Positions 37,262-52,084 of a DNA stretch of 64,000 bases are shown here, one piece after another (position 1 is the stretch's first letter; every line of letters begins with the position of its first letter). Location: the NCBI RefSeq assembly GCF_964340395.1, contig NC_135561.1:11292961-11356960 (forward strand). Reading direction: 5' to 3'. The stretch comes from Glandiceps talaboti (taxonomy: Eukaryota; Hemichordata; Enteropneusta; Spengelidae). A model generated the notes under the pieces. That model searched no databases. It was not told the origin of the DNA and worked only from the letters and a program-made list of their open reading frames with translations. Position numbers and translations under genes: made by a program.

Positions 37262-37570
37262 GTTTGTTTCTTTATATCAACCAATATGTATAGTTTACTC
37301 AGTGGTTATCATGTGGTCATGTGATAATAATATTGGCAATCATTGAGGTCATTCTATTAAGGTTCAGGAAGTAGAAATCATAATGTGACCTTGCAAGTTG
37401 TAGAAATTGATAGATAGAACGTGATGTGAATGATGTATGCTTTCAGTTACTGCCAACTACAACCTACACTCTGACTTTCATTACGGCCAGTGTACGATGA
37501 ATTGGTCCCAGGAATAATAAAATGTTTGATACTAACATCTCGTCGAAAGAATTTTTCCTTTTCCTCATCT

Positions 37571-37617
37571 CTTTCTGTCTCTCTCTGTCCCTGTCTGTCT
37601 GTCTGTCCATCCTCCCC

Positions 37618-37696
<79 letters not shown>

Positions 37697-37856
37697 GTCT
37701 GTCTGTATGTATACATGTGTGTGTGTGTATGTCTGTCTGTCTGTCTGTCTGTAGCTCTCTCCCTCTCTCTCTCCCTCTCTCCCTCTCCCCCTCTCCCTCT
37801 CCCCCTCTCTCCCCTCCCCCCTCTCTCTCTCACTCTCACTCTCTCTCTCTCTCTCT

Positions 37857-37949
<93 letters not shown>

Positions 37950-37952
37950 TAA
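37571..37952. repeat. (CTGT)n then (CT)n polypyrimidine block
   Basis: About 30 CTGT units are followed by CTCTCCC variants and then a pure CT run of about 90 bp. One strand is almost entirely pyrimidine for more than 200 bp. Frames rich in S, L, C, V or R, E, D, T, Q are artefacts. Confidence 0.97.
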
Positions 37953-38419
37953 CAGGTAGGGATTAATTTGTATGGCTATTTGGGAACCACTTCAAAAGTG
38001 TTGCTTTGTATTGTTGTTCATGTAAGCCTGTATTTGTAATTTGAATCCGCTACCGTACATCTGTACCCATCACCCAGCCAAGTACCCCCCCCCCCCACAC
38101 ACACACACCAACCAGGTTCAGAACTGTGCCTTCCTATAAAAGATAACGTAGTACAAACAAGAATTTCAATGCTCATTTTCTGAACGTGCTATTTAGCAAA
38201 TTATCGCTGTCTTTTCAAATTAACCAGTTGTTGTAAACAAAAACTGTAGTAACTCCGGCTACTTTCTCTTCATTAATAACTGATATTCATTAATATCAGA
38301 CATTTATTTTTTCTCAAACATCAACAACTAAAGAAAGGAAAAGGAAAAGTGACAAAAATATTTAAATGCAATTAAAAATTTAAAAAAAAATATTGAAAAA
38401 CTATCAGGTTTTAACTTAC

Positions 38420-38655
38420 CAGTGTGTGATTAGGAACTGTTCTACCACCGCCAAATAGTCTGTGAACAGAACAGTACGGTAATCTGCACTCTCCGTACCT
38501 GGCACACTAAAAGCTTCGTACCACCACTGGTACGCCAAATACCAGCGTATCAAATATCCGATGATTAAGTCGGAAACTTCTTCGCCGGAAATTATGTTAA
38601 CTTGGAGTTTTCCATCATTGTTGTAGCGGGATAAAAAATTATGACTTTGGTATTA
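38420..38655 (-). CDS. Possible exon of an unidentified gene
   Basis: The minus strand is open for about 78 codons with a protein-like sequence: YNNDGKLQVNIISGEEVSDL, then LIRWYLAYQWWYEAF, ending in VVEQFLITHW. The composition is unlike the surrounding AT-rich DNA. It ends at TG|GTAAGTT, a good donor; the next codon is also a stop (TAA), so it could be an internal or a final exon. No ATG lies in frame, and the acceptor side is weak (CCAAAG| near 38645). I recognise no family. It lies upstream of GH9 gene B on the same strand, but the gene B start and signal peptide argue against its being part of that gene. Confidence 0.35.
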
Positions 38656-39540
38656 TTAACATCTTTCTGCTCCATTGTTTATGTGCATTGTGTTGTTTTA
38701 TTTAGTTTGCTAACGACTACAGAGGTATTTTAACAACATAACATTAGAACACAAATTGGGTTTTGTTAGTTCAAAGGGAGTTTACATTATTTGCCTTGGT
38801 ATGAAAAGAAATTAAATTTGCACAGGTGTTCGTAAGTTCATAAGCCCAAACTTACAATTCTTACAAAACCATTTAATGAAGGTAAGTACGTCTGTATGTA
38901 TTGCGACGACTGTTTAGTTATAAAGTCTTTTAAATATATCCTAACATGTACATAGACGTGAATCATTAAAATGCATACGATAAAACATTACAGTGTATAT
39001 TCAAAGCGCCTCTATTATGTAGATCATTTTTTTTCAATACTATCTGACGTTGAAAAGAAAATGAAATACATCTGATTAGTTTATAACGTTTGTAAAAAGT
39101 AAACGATTGTGCTTTCAAATCTTCATCAACTTTTTCTTGCTTCGTCAATTTTTAATTAAAACTTTTCATTAAGATGATAAAATTCAAAAGGTTAAAAGTG
39201 TTCCATAATTACCTTTCTTCATCCAACTTTTAATTAAATTCCTTACTCTACTTTAACTCTAGAGATGTTAATGGTGTTGATAATAACACAAACATGCTAA
39301 TTTCTAAGTAATTGATGACAATACTGTCAGACATTCCATTTTAATAACTCTCAGGTCAAAGTTATCAGGCTCAACATAAATAGACCGGGAAAATCTTGTT
39401 TGTTTTCTTTGAGAAACGGAATTCAAAGTTAATTAAGTATAATTTACATACAGCTGAAGTCTTCCTGGTATGTTTATACCAAAGTGAGTATATAACACAC
39501 AATGTCACAGTTACATCCATACAGAACACCAGCCAACCAA
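38656..39540. other. Intergenic, nothing recognised
   Basis: About 900 bp of AT-rich sequence with no supported exon or repeat. Confidence 0.5.
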
Positions 39541-39724
39541 CCAACTCACTCGCTCGCTCGCTCGCTCTCTCACTCACTCACTCACTCACTCACTCACTCA
39601 CTCACTCACTCACTCACTCACTCACTCACTCACTCACTCACTCACTCACTCACTCACTCACTCACTCACTCACTCACTCACTCACTCACTCACTCACTCA
39701 CTCACTCACTCACTCACTCACTCA
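39541..39724. repeat. (CTCG)n-(CTCA)n microsatellite
   Basis: A few CTCG units are followed by about 39 perfect CTCA units. Open frames of S, L, T, H are artefacts. Confidence 0.97.
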
Positions 39725-41160
39725 CCTGAGATAAAAAAAACGCTGCAAAACAGACAAGGGGAAATGTAATTCAACTATGACACTGAAACTAAGCTATGCG
39801 TAGTTTTCTATATTTGCCCATGTATATATTAGACGTGCTCCAAAATATTTCAATACAAACGTTTTCAGACACATGATGTAACTTGCATGAGTGCCTTGCA
39901 ATGATTATAAACTCTTTATTTAGTCCTAGTGTGTATACATTCCTATTAGAAAATTGACGTTCCCACACGGTTGCACATTATTAGTTCATTTCATGTAGAC
40001 AAAAATTAGCAAAGAAACTATTCATTCAATCTTGTCATGTTGAAGTGTAACATATGCAGTAATTGATTGATTTCTGCATCGAACAGAAATAAATTCTGTA
40101 TATACAAACGTTTATATGAATTCGACCTCCTATAAATTATTGGAGGGGAAATTAATTTTAATAAAGGTGATGATCCGATACTCATAATTAACAGTCTATT
40201 TCTCATTTATTTCTGATTACTTTCATTATATTTTGGTAGAATAACATTGCTGTTAGCTACAATTGTAATCTGATATTTTGATTATCTTAGTGGCCTCTTT
40301 TAACTTTGACGAATTGCTACGGTAACGTGGTAAATTACCCTTAGCATGGAAGGTCAGTTCATTAGGTTTTTAATCTATCGATAACTTGGCCATAACATTG
40401 TCATGTTAGTATATAGTTCCCCCCATGGAAACACCCCTTATGGTAAAATGGTATCAACCGTATGCATACTACTCTAATAGCATGTGTCACAATGAAAGAC
40501 CCTTTGCTTTCTGATTTTTTTTTTCGTTTACCAAAAGTATTACATAATAATAAATAGCTATATGTTGGACACCAATTCCTTACAATTGATTCTGCCTGAT
40601 TTACTTAGAAGAGAAATGCTCATTTGTTATCTTAAAGGCCCATGTAAGATTACGATTACACGGTAGGTGAGAAAAACAGTTGTCTGCTCGCAAAACTACT
40701 TAAAAGATTGGCCATTGACAAAAAGTAGTCTTATCTAATCCATATGCCTCCTCTGATAACACTGATGCCAGAGCCTGGGATTGAATCATGGGCCATTAAC
40801 GTTGCATACTAACATCCGGGACCAAATCACTGAACTTTTTATATTTATAACGGTACTGATTTGGAATGATCTGAATTTTGTTCGTCACGAAAACATTGTA
40901 TGAGACGTAAAAAAACATTTACCGCCTAATTGAACGTCTACAGTCTCTCTAGTTGGCAGTAGATATTATTCCCCAGATAGTTTAATTCTTGAATTCAGCA
41001 GAAGGAAATATGAATGACATAAGGGGCCCTGTCACTACGAGTTAACAACGAGTAGCGGCAATACCCTTATGTCGTGAATGCTCTCTCCAGAAAAAAAAAT
41101 GTTTGGAATAATTGCATAATACTGAATTGTAACTTTATAAGCATAATATACGGAAGCATG
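39725..41160. other. Intergenic, nothing recognised
   Basis: About 1.4 kb without a supported exon or repeat. Confidence 0.5.
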
Positions 41161-41179
41161 ATATTTTGACTCATAGCTT

Positions 41180-41375
41180 AAAGTGATGGCCATGTGTGAA
41201 TTAGAACCAAGTTTGTTTTTGTAACTTAATACATTGCAAAGATCTAAACAAAATGTGGAAAAAGTTTGTTATTGTACGTACAATAACGAACTTTTTACAC
41301 ATATATTTCATTGATCTTTTGCAATGCATTGAGTTCCAAACAAGGACTTGGTATATGTTGTTTCACGTTGATTTT
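41180..41375. mobile_element. Near-palindromic foldback element, MITE-like
   Basis: The dyad axis lies between 41277 and 41278 (TTGTAC|GTACAA). The central arms AAAAAGTTTGTTATTGTAC and GTACAATAACGAACTTTTT pair over 19 bp with one mismatch and no loop. The match continues outward with gaps: ACATTGCAAAGATC pairs with GATCTTTTGCAATG, and ACCAAG near 41206 with CTTGGT near 41346. It has no coding capacity and differs in sequence from the foldback at 5709-6105. Confidence 0.75.
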
Positions 41376-42200
41376 TTTAACCGTGATAAAATTGATAAAA
41401 ATCAAAAAAATAAATACCCAATCCTCATCCATATGGCAACTTTAAGCGCCACAGAACCCACGACATGAACGCTCCTTTATCAATATTCTGCCGAAGTTGT
41501 TTTCATTTGCAGACTGATTGTCACTTATGGGCCACCGTAGTTGATTGTTTGTAAATCTAGCGTTGAATGATGAGACTTTCAAGAACACCACGGTATTACA
41601 ATAATTATTTATTTAAGCGGTGCGAGTTAAAGTAAACTATTGAAACGGGCGGGCGTCTGTATCTCATTTTGTTCTGACAATATATTCGGTTGTAGTTCCA
41701 ATTGCATTCATTACTCACTTTCAATGTTCTATGCCGTATACTAGAATCCATATCCCGTATAATTTACGTTATTTAATCAGAACACGCCGGTGTGAGCAAC
41801 ACGTAATGTACACTTCATAGTGACAGTGGCTACACGAACCTTTTATTAATTTGAAATCGCTCCATCAATCGACCGATGAAATGTTAAGAGGATATTAGCA
41901 AACAACGCTAAAAATAACATTTAAGGACAAACATATCCATCAACACACGTTTCACAAATCGATTGACATTCAATAAACTATCTCTGTGACAAAACGTGTA
42001 TTCGCTTTATTAGTTTAGTAAATTATGAAAACTTATAATCTATGTCCCCCGTTGGCATATATAATTTTTTTCTGCAAATTGGTAATTTCTCAGAAAACCA
42101 CCATCGATCATGTATATACGAGTGATTCTAGGGTTGCGAAAATTCGTCGAATGCGAGATAGATAAACACAGACAGACAGACGGAGACAGAGAATCAGAGA
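41376..42200. other. Intergenic, nothing recognised
   Basis: About 800 bp without a supported exon. Confidence 0.5.
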
Positions 42201-42261
42201 GAGACGGAGATACAGATAGATAGATAGATAGATAGAGAGAAAGAGATAGAGAGAGAGAGCG

Positions 42262-42342
<81 letters not shown>
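42160..42342. repeat. (GATA)n/(GA)n polypurine microsatellite
   Basis: CAGA and GATA units lead into about 50 GA units ending at 42342. Confidence 0.96.
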
Positions 42343-42345
<3 letters not shown>

Positions 42346-43114
42346 GTAGGCTAGGATGATAAAGGCAGGAAGGAAGAGAAAGTGATAACGTGGACGAGTA
42401 GGGACAGGGAAGGTATGTTAAAGGATGTATCGATCACTGTGGCCTACAAAACATCTCAACACATGATGGAATACGGTCGTCTACGAAATGTACCACGGTG
42501 CAATTTGTAAGAAAAAAAGCGATTAAGAGATTATACAGTATAAAATGAAATCAAATGAAATTGACACTACTGAAATATCACTAGTATTCTATATTTCAAT
42601 CAATGCATCATATTATATAACCTGAATAAGGAGAACGTTTTATTTGAAGGGGGAAATGAAATAGAAAGAACATACAAAAAGACAATGGGATGGCATGAGA
42701 GGGGGAGGTGGGGTTGTGGTCGGGAATGGAAGCAGTTAGGGGGGGGGGGGGTGGATCCGTTTACGACAATAAGACACAACAAATAACTACGCCGACCTAA
42801 TATTCCAAATGGTGACAAATGTCTTTTTTTTTTACCGAACTAGTGATGAAGCAGCATTTATTTCAAGTTCAAGAGTACAATTGCTATTATAAATAAACTT
42901 TAATTTCGTCCTGTTGATAGGTAGTAATAAATATATACTGATCATGTTACCTTATGTGACATTAATAATATGAACTTTGCTATGACAGACGGTGATTTAC
43001 GAGTGATGAAGTGATTGTTTGTAACGAGTTCAGGTTCATTTGAGAAATGGTAATAAATCAAGATAACACATACATTTGTACTTGCCCTAGGCAGAATGTC
43101 AAAACATGACGCAG
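42343..43114. other. Intergenic, nothing recognised
   Basis: About 770 bp between two GA arrays. It contains a G10 run near 42740 and no supported exon. Confidence 0.5.
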
Positions 43115-44639
<1,525 letters not shown>

Positions 44640-44737
<98 letters not shown>

Positions 44738-44795
44738 TTATTTATTTATTTATTTAATTATTCATTTATCTATTTATTTATCTATTTATTTATGC
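44640..44795. repeat. (CTGT)n-(TTTA)n microsatellite
   Basis: About 23 CTGT units are followed by TTTA/TCTA units. Confidence 0.96.
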
Positions 44796-44939
44796 TTGAA
44801 AGTTTCTAAACTAGAGACCTGCCTCTTGTCTAGTGGTCGATGTTTGCACAGCATGTAGTGGGAATTGGTTCCACCACCAAAATATCTCTGAGTGTATTTT
44901 TCGAATTTATGGTATTCAATAAATGAATTGATAGCTTTA

Positions 44940-45132
<193 letters not shown>

Positions 45133-45424
45133 ATTTGCCCAAAACACAGCGAGTGATAATGTTTTGAACATACTTTGCATACAACCACGGTTCGTGTCCT
45201 CATCGGGTCGTCGTGTACTGAGTGGTTGTCGTCAACAAAAGAGTTAGTCGCCAGACAATGGCATCAAAGGTCATCTCAGACTAGGACCCCATTGAATAGG
45301 ACAATAAAATGACGTTAGCTTGACAGAGGAGCTACGGTGAAAGGCCATGAAAACAGGCGATGCTTTCACTGCATGTAAATCAGATACTCAATAAGGGTGT
45401 CGAGCGACCCTAGTAACTACCGCC

Positions 45425-45436
45425 TATATAAATAAA
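45425..45436 (+). promoter_or_regulatory. Candidate TATA box of the tetraspanin gene
   Basis: CCTATATAAATAAACG lies about 30 bp upstream of a likely start site near 45455. A segment ending in a good donor follows (see the next entry). This is inferred from spacing only. Confidence 0.4.
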
Positions 45437-45454
45437 CGTCGAGTATATGCATAC

Positions 45455-45605
45455 TTTTTTGTAAAGGCCACCGCCTTGAAAACTAGTGTTGATAGTAAAC
45501 ATACGATAGAATCGAGAACGATTTTGGAAATATTGTCAGGGAGTTTTGGTTTCATGTGTGATTTACCGTAGTTATAGATACACCAACGAAGACCAAGGGT
45601 AACAG
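45455..45605 (+). other. Candidate untranslated first exon of the tetraspanin gene
   Basis: It ends GGTAACAG|GTAAGAC at 45605/45606. A matching acceptor, AAATCTTAG|ACAACAACG, occurs at 47717/47718, 17 bp before the tetraspanin ATG. The start near 45455 is inferred from the TATA-like motif. Confidence 0.4.
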
Positions 45606-47717
45606 GTAAGACATTAACATTGTCATTAATTTATACGTAATGGTGTGACCGAATCAGTTGAAAAATGCCAAATCTCCGGTCCATTATCGTCAGTGTGTTA
45701 AATAATACAGAAATTATTGACAATTGTGCGGGAATGAATTTTCAGGAACTGAGATATGAACTTACTTTTCAATGTTCTTGAACTTTTCATGAAAATATAA
45801 TAGAAACGTGTTGACATATAGCAGAGAATTGTTTTGGTTTCGTTTGATTAATTGCCCCCCCCACCCCCCACCCCCTTTGTATTGTCTTGATGAATAATAA
45901 TGTCATTACGACCACTTAAAGTATAGACATCTATTGTCTTGAGAGGCAGGTGAAAACAATACATTATATTCATGGTCAAAGACAAAACGTCACTGTCAGC
46001 TAAGTCGAATAAACTCACAAGTCTACCGTTTCAATACATACATAAACAAATACATTTGGATATTTTCGAAAAGGGTAAGTGGACATTTTCATTAACAGAT
46101 ATTTTGAAAGGAATTGAAGCGATTAGAAAACTCTAGCTGTAAATGTGTTACAGTACTCAATTAAACTCACAGCACAACAAAACAAATGACAGGTAACGTT
46201 AGATCCACTGCTACATAGAATTTCGGAATCAAAACATCGTTATACTTTTTAGCGTAGTAGCCATTTTGAATATTAATTAGGGTGAAAGTTTAGCGACAAG
46301 CTGCAACTAGAATATATAGCGGCCAATTATTTTTAAAATATAGCAAATTTTCAATCTACCATTCCTGCAAACCAAACTTGTTTTTGTGAATTCATGTTTT
46401 GAATTTTGAATATCTTACAAATCTCAGGACTTCTAAAGAATATCGCTTTACATAAAATTAGTTTATTATTATATATTAAGTACGAACCATCATTTGACAT
46501 TTCTATAACTTGTCCCTGCTACACCATGGTGATGGAGTGCATTCTATTAGACTGTGCTAGTAACTGTGTAAACGATGTATATATTTCAAACGTCTTAGCG
46601 AGGATGATACATGTTTTTGTTTATGAAGGAAGTGGTATATCGGTAAGATTCGTAGAATACCCAATGTATAATGTTAGAATCTTGGGCAATGGTTAATATT
46701 GTTCTGGTAAAAAAATTGAATTAACAAACCAGAAGTGTTTTGAAACATTGTTCAAGAACTCGCACCAAAGTCGGATTGTACTGAACGCTTCAAATACTAA
46801 GTTTGAGTATACGTATGCTGCTCTAAATAAAAAAGTTCATCAATCGGTTGACAAGTATACGACATTATAAGTTTACAGTCAAATTGTTAAGTTACAGGTC
46901 ATACTGGGTCAAGGAAGGAATTGTATTGTTAAGTTGACAATGGTGGATCAACAGGTCTATTCGTAATAATGTGCCTATTTGAAAACAGTTATTGTGTTCG
47001 TAACCTTGAAAGGTACATAGGATAAACTAAAATAGTTTTACTACATTTGATGGGATTAAACAATGTGAACCATTCAACTGTCTCTATTGTTCATTTCGTT
47101 GTCCATTTCAGAATGTATTTGAGATCTATAGTAGACTTGAAATATGACAATGTGTATGGGTAACTATGGCAATATGCTCGTATATTATGCTGGTGAACTT
47201 CTTAGCAGACCTTGATTCTTGATTCAACTCGTTTCAGTTTAAATTTCCATTTCAATGTGAACTTTTAATTGTTTCGTTTTTATGACTTGTTTGTTTTTGA
47301 CGCGTGATACGTTATCACGTGACGTCACGACTCACTAATGTCAAATATTTCTAATATACTGCAATCGAGTTACCTTCAAATGTTGAATCTCGTGAAAATA
47401 GCCCTTATATGATTGTTTCAGAACGTGTCCATTTTAGCCGGGTACCGAACAACTTTCCCCAATGTAAGACATGGAGCACATATATACATGGTGCATATTA
47501 CATTTTTGAACATTATCGACGTTAATGCAGCTGCCTGTTTCACCGTACACGTTCAACCGACATTACCTAGGCCTTAAGCTGGATTTGCCGAATTGCCATT
47601 CAAATATTACGACCAATTTTAACAGTGGCATACAGATTTGAGAACTTGACTGTCCTATTATAAGCATAACACTGGTATCTAAATATGTTCTCTTTCGTGT
47701 CTTTATTTAAATCTTAG
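45606..47717 (+). other. Inferred 5' UTR intron of the tetraspanin gene
   Basis: About 2.1 kb with a C-rich tract near 45855-45880. The 96-aa open frame at 46406-46696 has no recognisable features and is probably chance. Confidence 0.35.
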
Positions 47718-47734
47718 ACAACAACGATATCAAG

Positions 47735-49143
47735 ATGGAGAGTTGTATGAGGGTAGTTTTGGTCATCCTAAACATCGTTCTTCTGGTAAGTTTATTTTAT
47801 CCATCATTTATCGGACAACTGTTTTCACAGGACATTCACAACTTGATGACAGGTTCTTCCATGGATATTGTTGATCAAATGTCAGGATTTTCCAGAACTA
47901 CTTGACACCGTGACCTTCCGATCTATTAAAAAAAATATATATATTCTTAGCAAATGTGATAAATTTTATGTCATATTCTTCAAGTTTTGGTTATCTTTTT
48001 AAATTTACACTTTACGAGTGAAAATACTGCAAAACAATACATTTTTGAAATGTTGCATATTTATCAGCAAAATATGAAAAGAAAAGGTTTAAGAAAATAA
48101 AACCCCAAAGAGATCAGAAAGTGAAGAATTGTTATATATTGTTTCAAGTTCCCGGCACCTAGCTGACTGGTGCAATCTCTAAACGCTTATACATTCGACC
48201 GAGGCACCCCTGTTAATTTTTTTCTGATATGGAAATTATTCCACTGCCACAATTGACAACCAGTGCAGCATTAAATACATGTATATCGAATTTTGTATGT
48301 TGAAGAGACACGAGAATATAAAACCTTACAGTTGTCGCCAATTTCATAGTACTGAATATGCAAAGAATACTGGAACTAGACTTATATGAAAGCAAAGGTG
48401 TAATAGCAATTATGTGAGAATAGTTTTGAAAAATAAAATCTTCCGTATATATATTTCATTGATTTACTCTAAGATAGACTCAAAATTCCCTAAAAATTTG
48501 AAGATTTTATTACACACATTTACTTTTTGGCGGGAAATCATTATACATTTTGGTGGGAAATTATCATCATTATGTGTAAACTACATTTTTCAGGTTTTTG
48601 CTGTCATTATGATCGGCGTTGGTATATGGATTGTTGTAGAATTCCCAGCATTCAACAGAGTCTTGGATAATGCAATCATCACATCGTCTGTGTGGATTAC
48701 AGTGGTCGTTGGAATTGTTCTCATTATCATCTGTCTTCTCGCCTTTGTTGGAGCCGTATCATCGAATAAAACGGTACTGGGAGTGGTAGGTGTTGATTCT
48801 GCAATATATGTGATATGAAAGTTTTGTATATTAATGTCAAACACATCAAATGCTGAGAGATCATAGAGTGTTTTAATTTGATTTATTACTGTACTACTCC
48901 CACCTTACTCAGAACTGCCATATATAGTTATTATGGGTATCATGTCAGAATATCAAGTGAATGATATCATTCATTTCTAAAGCGATAACAAGATCGTGCT
49001 ATTACTACATCAGTATCTTTTTGACAAAGGGCGGAAAAATAATGAGTTGTGCACTAGTAGAATAGAATAAAAACATCTCTCTTCCCTCTATCTCATTCTC
49101 CCTCCCTTCCTCTCCCTCTCTCCTTCCCTTCCACCCTTTGCCT

Positions 49144-49230
<87 letters not shown>

Positions 49231-50966
49231 TTCCAAGTTTTAATCATTTTCACACAGAATATTATCAATTTTTCTTCACCATTTATCGTGAGATTGTATG
49301 TCATCACTTGTTGTCATGGCAATTCTTTCATTTTTCCAGTACTCGGTACTACAGATAACAATATTTATCCTAGAAGTCTTGGCAGCTGGTTTCATATTTT
49401 ACGTTGGTACAGCAAGTGTTCATGGCTACCTAGCCAATGAAGCTAATACAACGTTAGTTATGTATGGTTCTGATGATAAACTAACACTTTCATGGGATAC
49501 CTTGAATAAAAAGGTACGTAATATGTAATGTCTGCCCGCATCACCAGCAGATTTTATTGTTGGAACTTTGACGTGTCTGGTACGCTATATTGGGTTGTTA
49601 AATAATAAGTCATGTAAATTTATATAAAGGCAATTGAGTTGAGAGCGTCTTCAAACAATCCTGTATCGTGATCTTAAATACCTGTACGTCAAGCGTACTG
49701 TAACCTGTATTCCCCTGATGTGTACTCCTTTTGCAAATGGGCCGGTGGCATTGTAACGCATGCGCAATAAATATTATTCAACTATACGTGTGTTCAGACT
49801 GCACGGTATGGAAGAGTCAATCCCCGCGGGCCTGCAAATGTTGATGACCGGGAAGTCCAATACCTCGAGAAGAATGGCTACTCAATAAAAACTAGTGTCT
49901 AGCTGACCTGAACTGAACTGAACTGAAACTACTGTGAGACAAAACAAACCAACATTTTCAAAAACGTATTTTTTTCTCTTATTATATATTTCTCAGGCAG
50001 AATGTTGTGGCGTAACTGGACCAGATGATTATCAATACACAGTATGGCACGCAGATTCAGGTGATATGTATAGTTATCCAGACAGCTGTTGTGTACTGGC
50101 TACTGATGGCAGTGAGCAAATCAGTGATAGAACGAAGTGTCATAATAGTGTCGAAGGCTACTATTTCGCAGAAGTAAGTTCCTTTTAGACAGTACAGAAA
50201 GATTCATCGTTGTCGGCGCTCTTTAAATCAAACAATTCCACACAGCGATTAAAAGAGCGCGCTCAACGATGAAATGTTGGTCTAAGTTACCTCTTGTTTT
50301 CAAGTTTATCCGTTTGTTTTATCAAGATATCGCTAATTTTATTCTATAAATTTCATTTTATATTGTTTGTTTGTTACATATCTCATGTTGAACTTTAATT
50401 TTTTTTTCGTTATTGGACTCAAATATTTTTTTCATTTTGTTAGGGCTGTCTGTCGTCACTTGAAGCCTTTATACAAGCTAACTTTTACATAGCTGCAGGA
50501 ATCGCTATCACAGTGGCTTTAGTACAGGTGGGTATACAAAATGCAAATATTAATGGCAAATGCGCTATGCCTTGATATGATTCAAAACACTGCGACGCTA
50601 CACAGGATGAGTAAAAACGAAAGAACATTATCCAGAACAATAGAGGGCGTGTTTTATACGCTCAATATAATGTCAAACCTACTTCATTTACATGCCTAAA
50701 GGCCATCCGGGGTTATTATGTTATATCAAGTTGATTTTAAAGTAAAAGTTCATAATGTAAATCTGTTGATGTACTTTCCATGTTTGTGGAATAAATAAGA
50801 TTCTTTTTTTACTGAGAACAAACATTTTGTTCATCCATTTGATCTACTTCTAAATTACATTAAATTTGCATAATATTTACATTTTTAATGTGTTTCCTTC
50901 TCATTTTGTTTTTTATTTCAGTTAGTTTCAATTATAGCAGCATGTGCTGTGTGTTGCATGGCGTGA
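47735..50966 (+). CDS. Tetraspanin, six-cysteine (CD63/CD151-like) type, 6 coding exons, 240 aa
   Basis: An integral membrane organiser of the tetraspanin family, acting at the plasma membrane or endosomes. Exons: 47735-47785, 48594-48785, 49340-49513, 49997-50173, 50444-50527, 50922-50966. All introns are phase 0 and total 723 nt. Four membrane segments are visible: residues about 6-29 (VVLVILNIVLLVFAVIMIGVGIW, with the typical Asn13), about 50-72, about 84-108 (with a conserved Glu in ILEVLAAGFIFYV) and about 209-238. The large extracellular loop (about 110-206) has CCG at 142-144, PDSCC at 167-171, C187 and C200, six cysteines in all. The tail after TM4 is very short (CCMA), and its cysteines could be palmitoylated. 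The first exon is tiny (17 codons). Confidence 0.93.
49075..49229. repeat. (CT)n polypyrimidine tract in tetraspanin intron 2
   Basis: A CTCCCT-rich lead is followed by about 40 perfect CT units, ending about 110 bp before the exon 3 acceptor. It could act as an extended pyrimidine (PTB-type) tract on the sense strand. Confidence 0.95.
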
Positions 50967-51625
50967 GCCTCAACCTAGATCATGAAGAGAAACAAAGTTG
51001 ATAATTTCTGATGCCTGGAAAACCACAACAAATAGATATACAAATCAACCCGCCTCCTTCCAAGTATTATGTAAAATGTATTACAGAAATAGTAAGATAA
51101 TTTCCAGTTGACATTTCGAGCAGTCAGTCATAATTGAACAGTTTCTGAAGATGTGATACTCTTTCTATATCCTAGTAGCAGTAACTTGATGATTCCGTAG
51201 GTCTTCGTAACTTATACAGTATGTAACATAGTAGTTCATGTAGTGCTCTGATGAGCCAAGGGTTTATATCTTTGTATAATACATCTATTGTCACAAGCCA
51301 ATACTATACATACAGATTGTAAAGACAGATGACAAAAGAAAGGTATTGTTTTATTTATATTGTTTTTATATTAAAATCATTTACACAAGATAACTTGGGT
51401 GTTTGTATTTGAGTGAGTTCACCAGGTTCCTATAAATGATTCACTATATCTACCTTTGTGTAGACAATTCTGTTATTTAAATGAACGTTGTTAACTGTAA
51501 GATGTGTACGTTATTTTTTATATTTAGCAGTTTTTGACTACCATGGGATAATAATTATCATATACATTTTCCAGAAGCAGTCAATTATTCTATTATGATC
51601 ATGGTGTTGTCATGGCAATGGACTA

Positions 51626-51631
51626 AATAAA
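51626..51631 (+). terminator. Candidate poly(A) signal of the tetraspanin gene
   Basis: AATAAA, about 660 nt after the stop codon at 50966. This is a motif match only. Confidence 0.35.
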
Positions 51632-51777
51632 TCCCATATGTACCAAATTTGCATATCTAAGATTGGATAATCTTGCCTTGGATTACGTTCCAAACTAGAC
51701 ATCTATTAGGTAATACAATATGAAGTATCTTTATTAGTCCACATGACTTTGTTCACATACAAAGGTGTGCACATATA

Positions 51778-51868
51778 GAGAGAGAGAGACACACACATAC
51801 ACACATACATACATACATACATACATACATACATACATACATACATACAAAGACAGACAGACAGGCAT
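51778..51868. repeat. (GA)/(CA)/(CATA)/(CAGA) microsatellite
   Basis: Short GA and CA runs, then about 15 CATA units and a few CAGA units. Confidence 0.94.
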
Positions 51869-52014
51869 TCCCATACCTATTTCACTGACCCTTACAATTT
51901 AGTTGTGCTCGAAATTGTTTTCAGGAGAGGTCATTGTAATTAAGCCTTCTTCTTCTTGCCTTGTTCGTGTACACTGTGTATCTATTAAAGCCTTCGTAGT
52001 GTTAACTGGGGTGG

Positions 52015-52041
52015 GGTGTCTGTGTGTGTAGCGTGTATGTA

Positions 52042-52083
<42 letters not shown>
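52015..52083. repeat. (TG)n microsatellite
   Basis: TATG and TG units, with about 18 perfect TG units at the end. Confidence 0.94.

Positions 52084-52084
<1 letters not shown>

Noticed and set aside
37447-37966. Frames of 130-158 aa on both strands
   Set aside because: They are an artefact of CTGT and CT repeats, with no other protein features.
40760-40850. tRNA-like or tRNA-derived SINE sequence
   Set aside because: A B-box-like word (GGGATTGAATC) is present, but there is no matching A box and no cloverleaf.
46406-46696. 96-aa plus-strand open frame
   Set aside because: It has a biased hydrophobic composition, no domain and no convincing splice or promoter context. It probably lies in the tetraspanin 5' intron.
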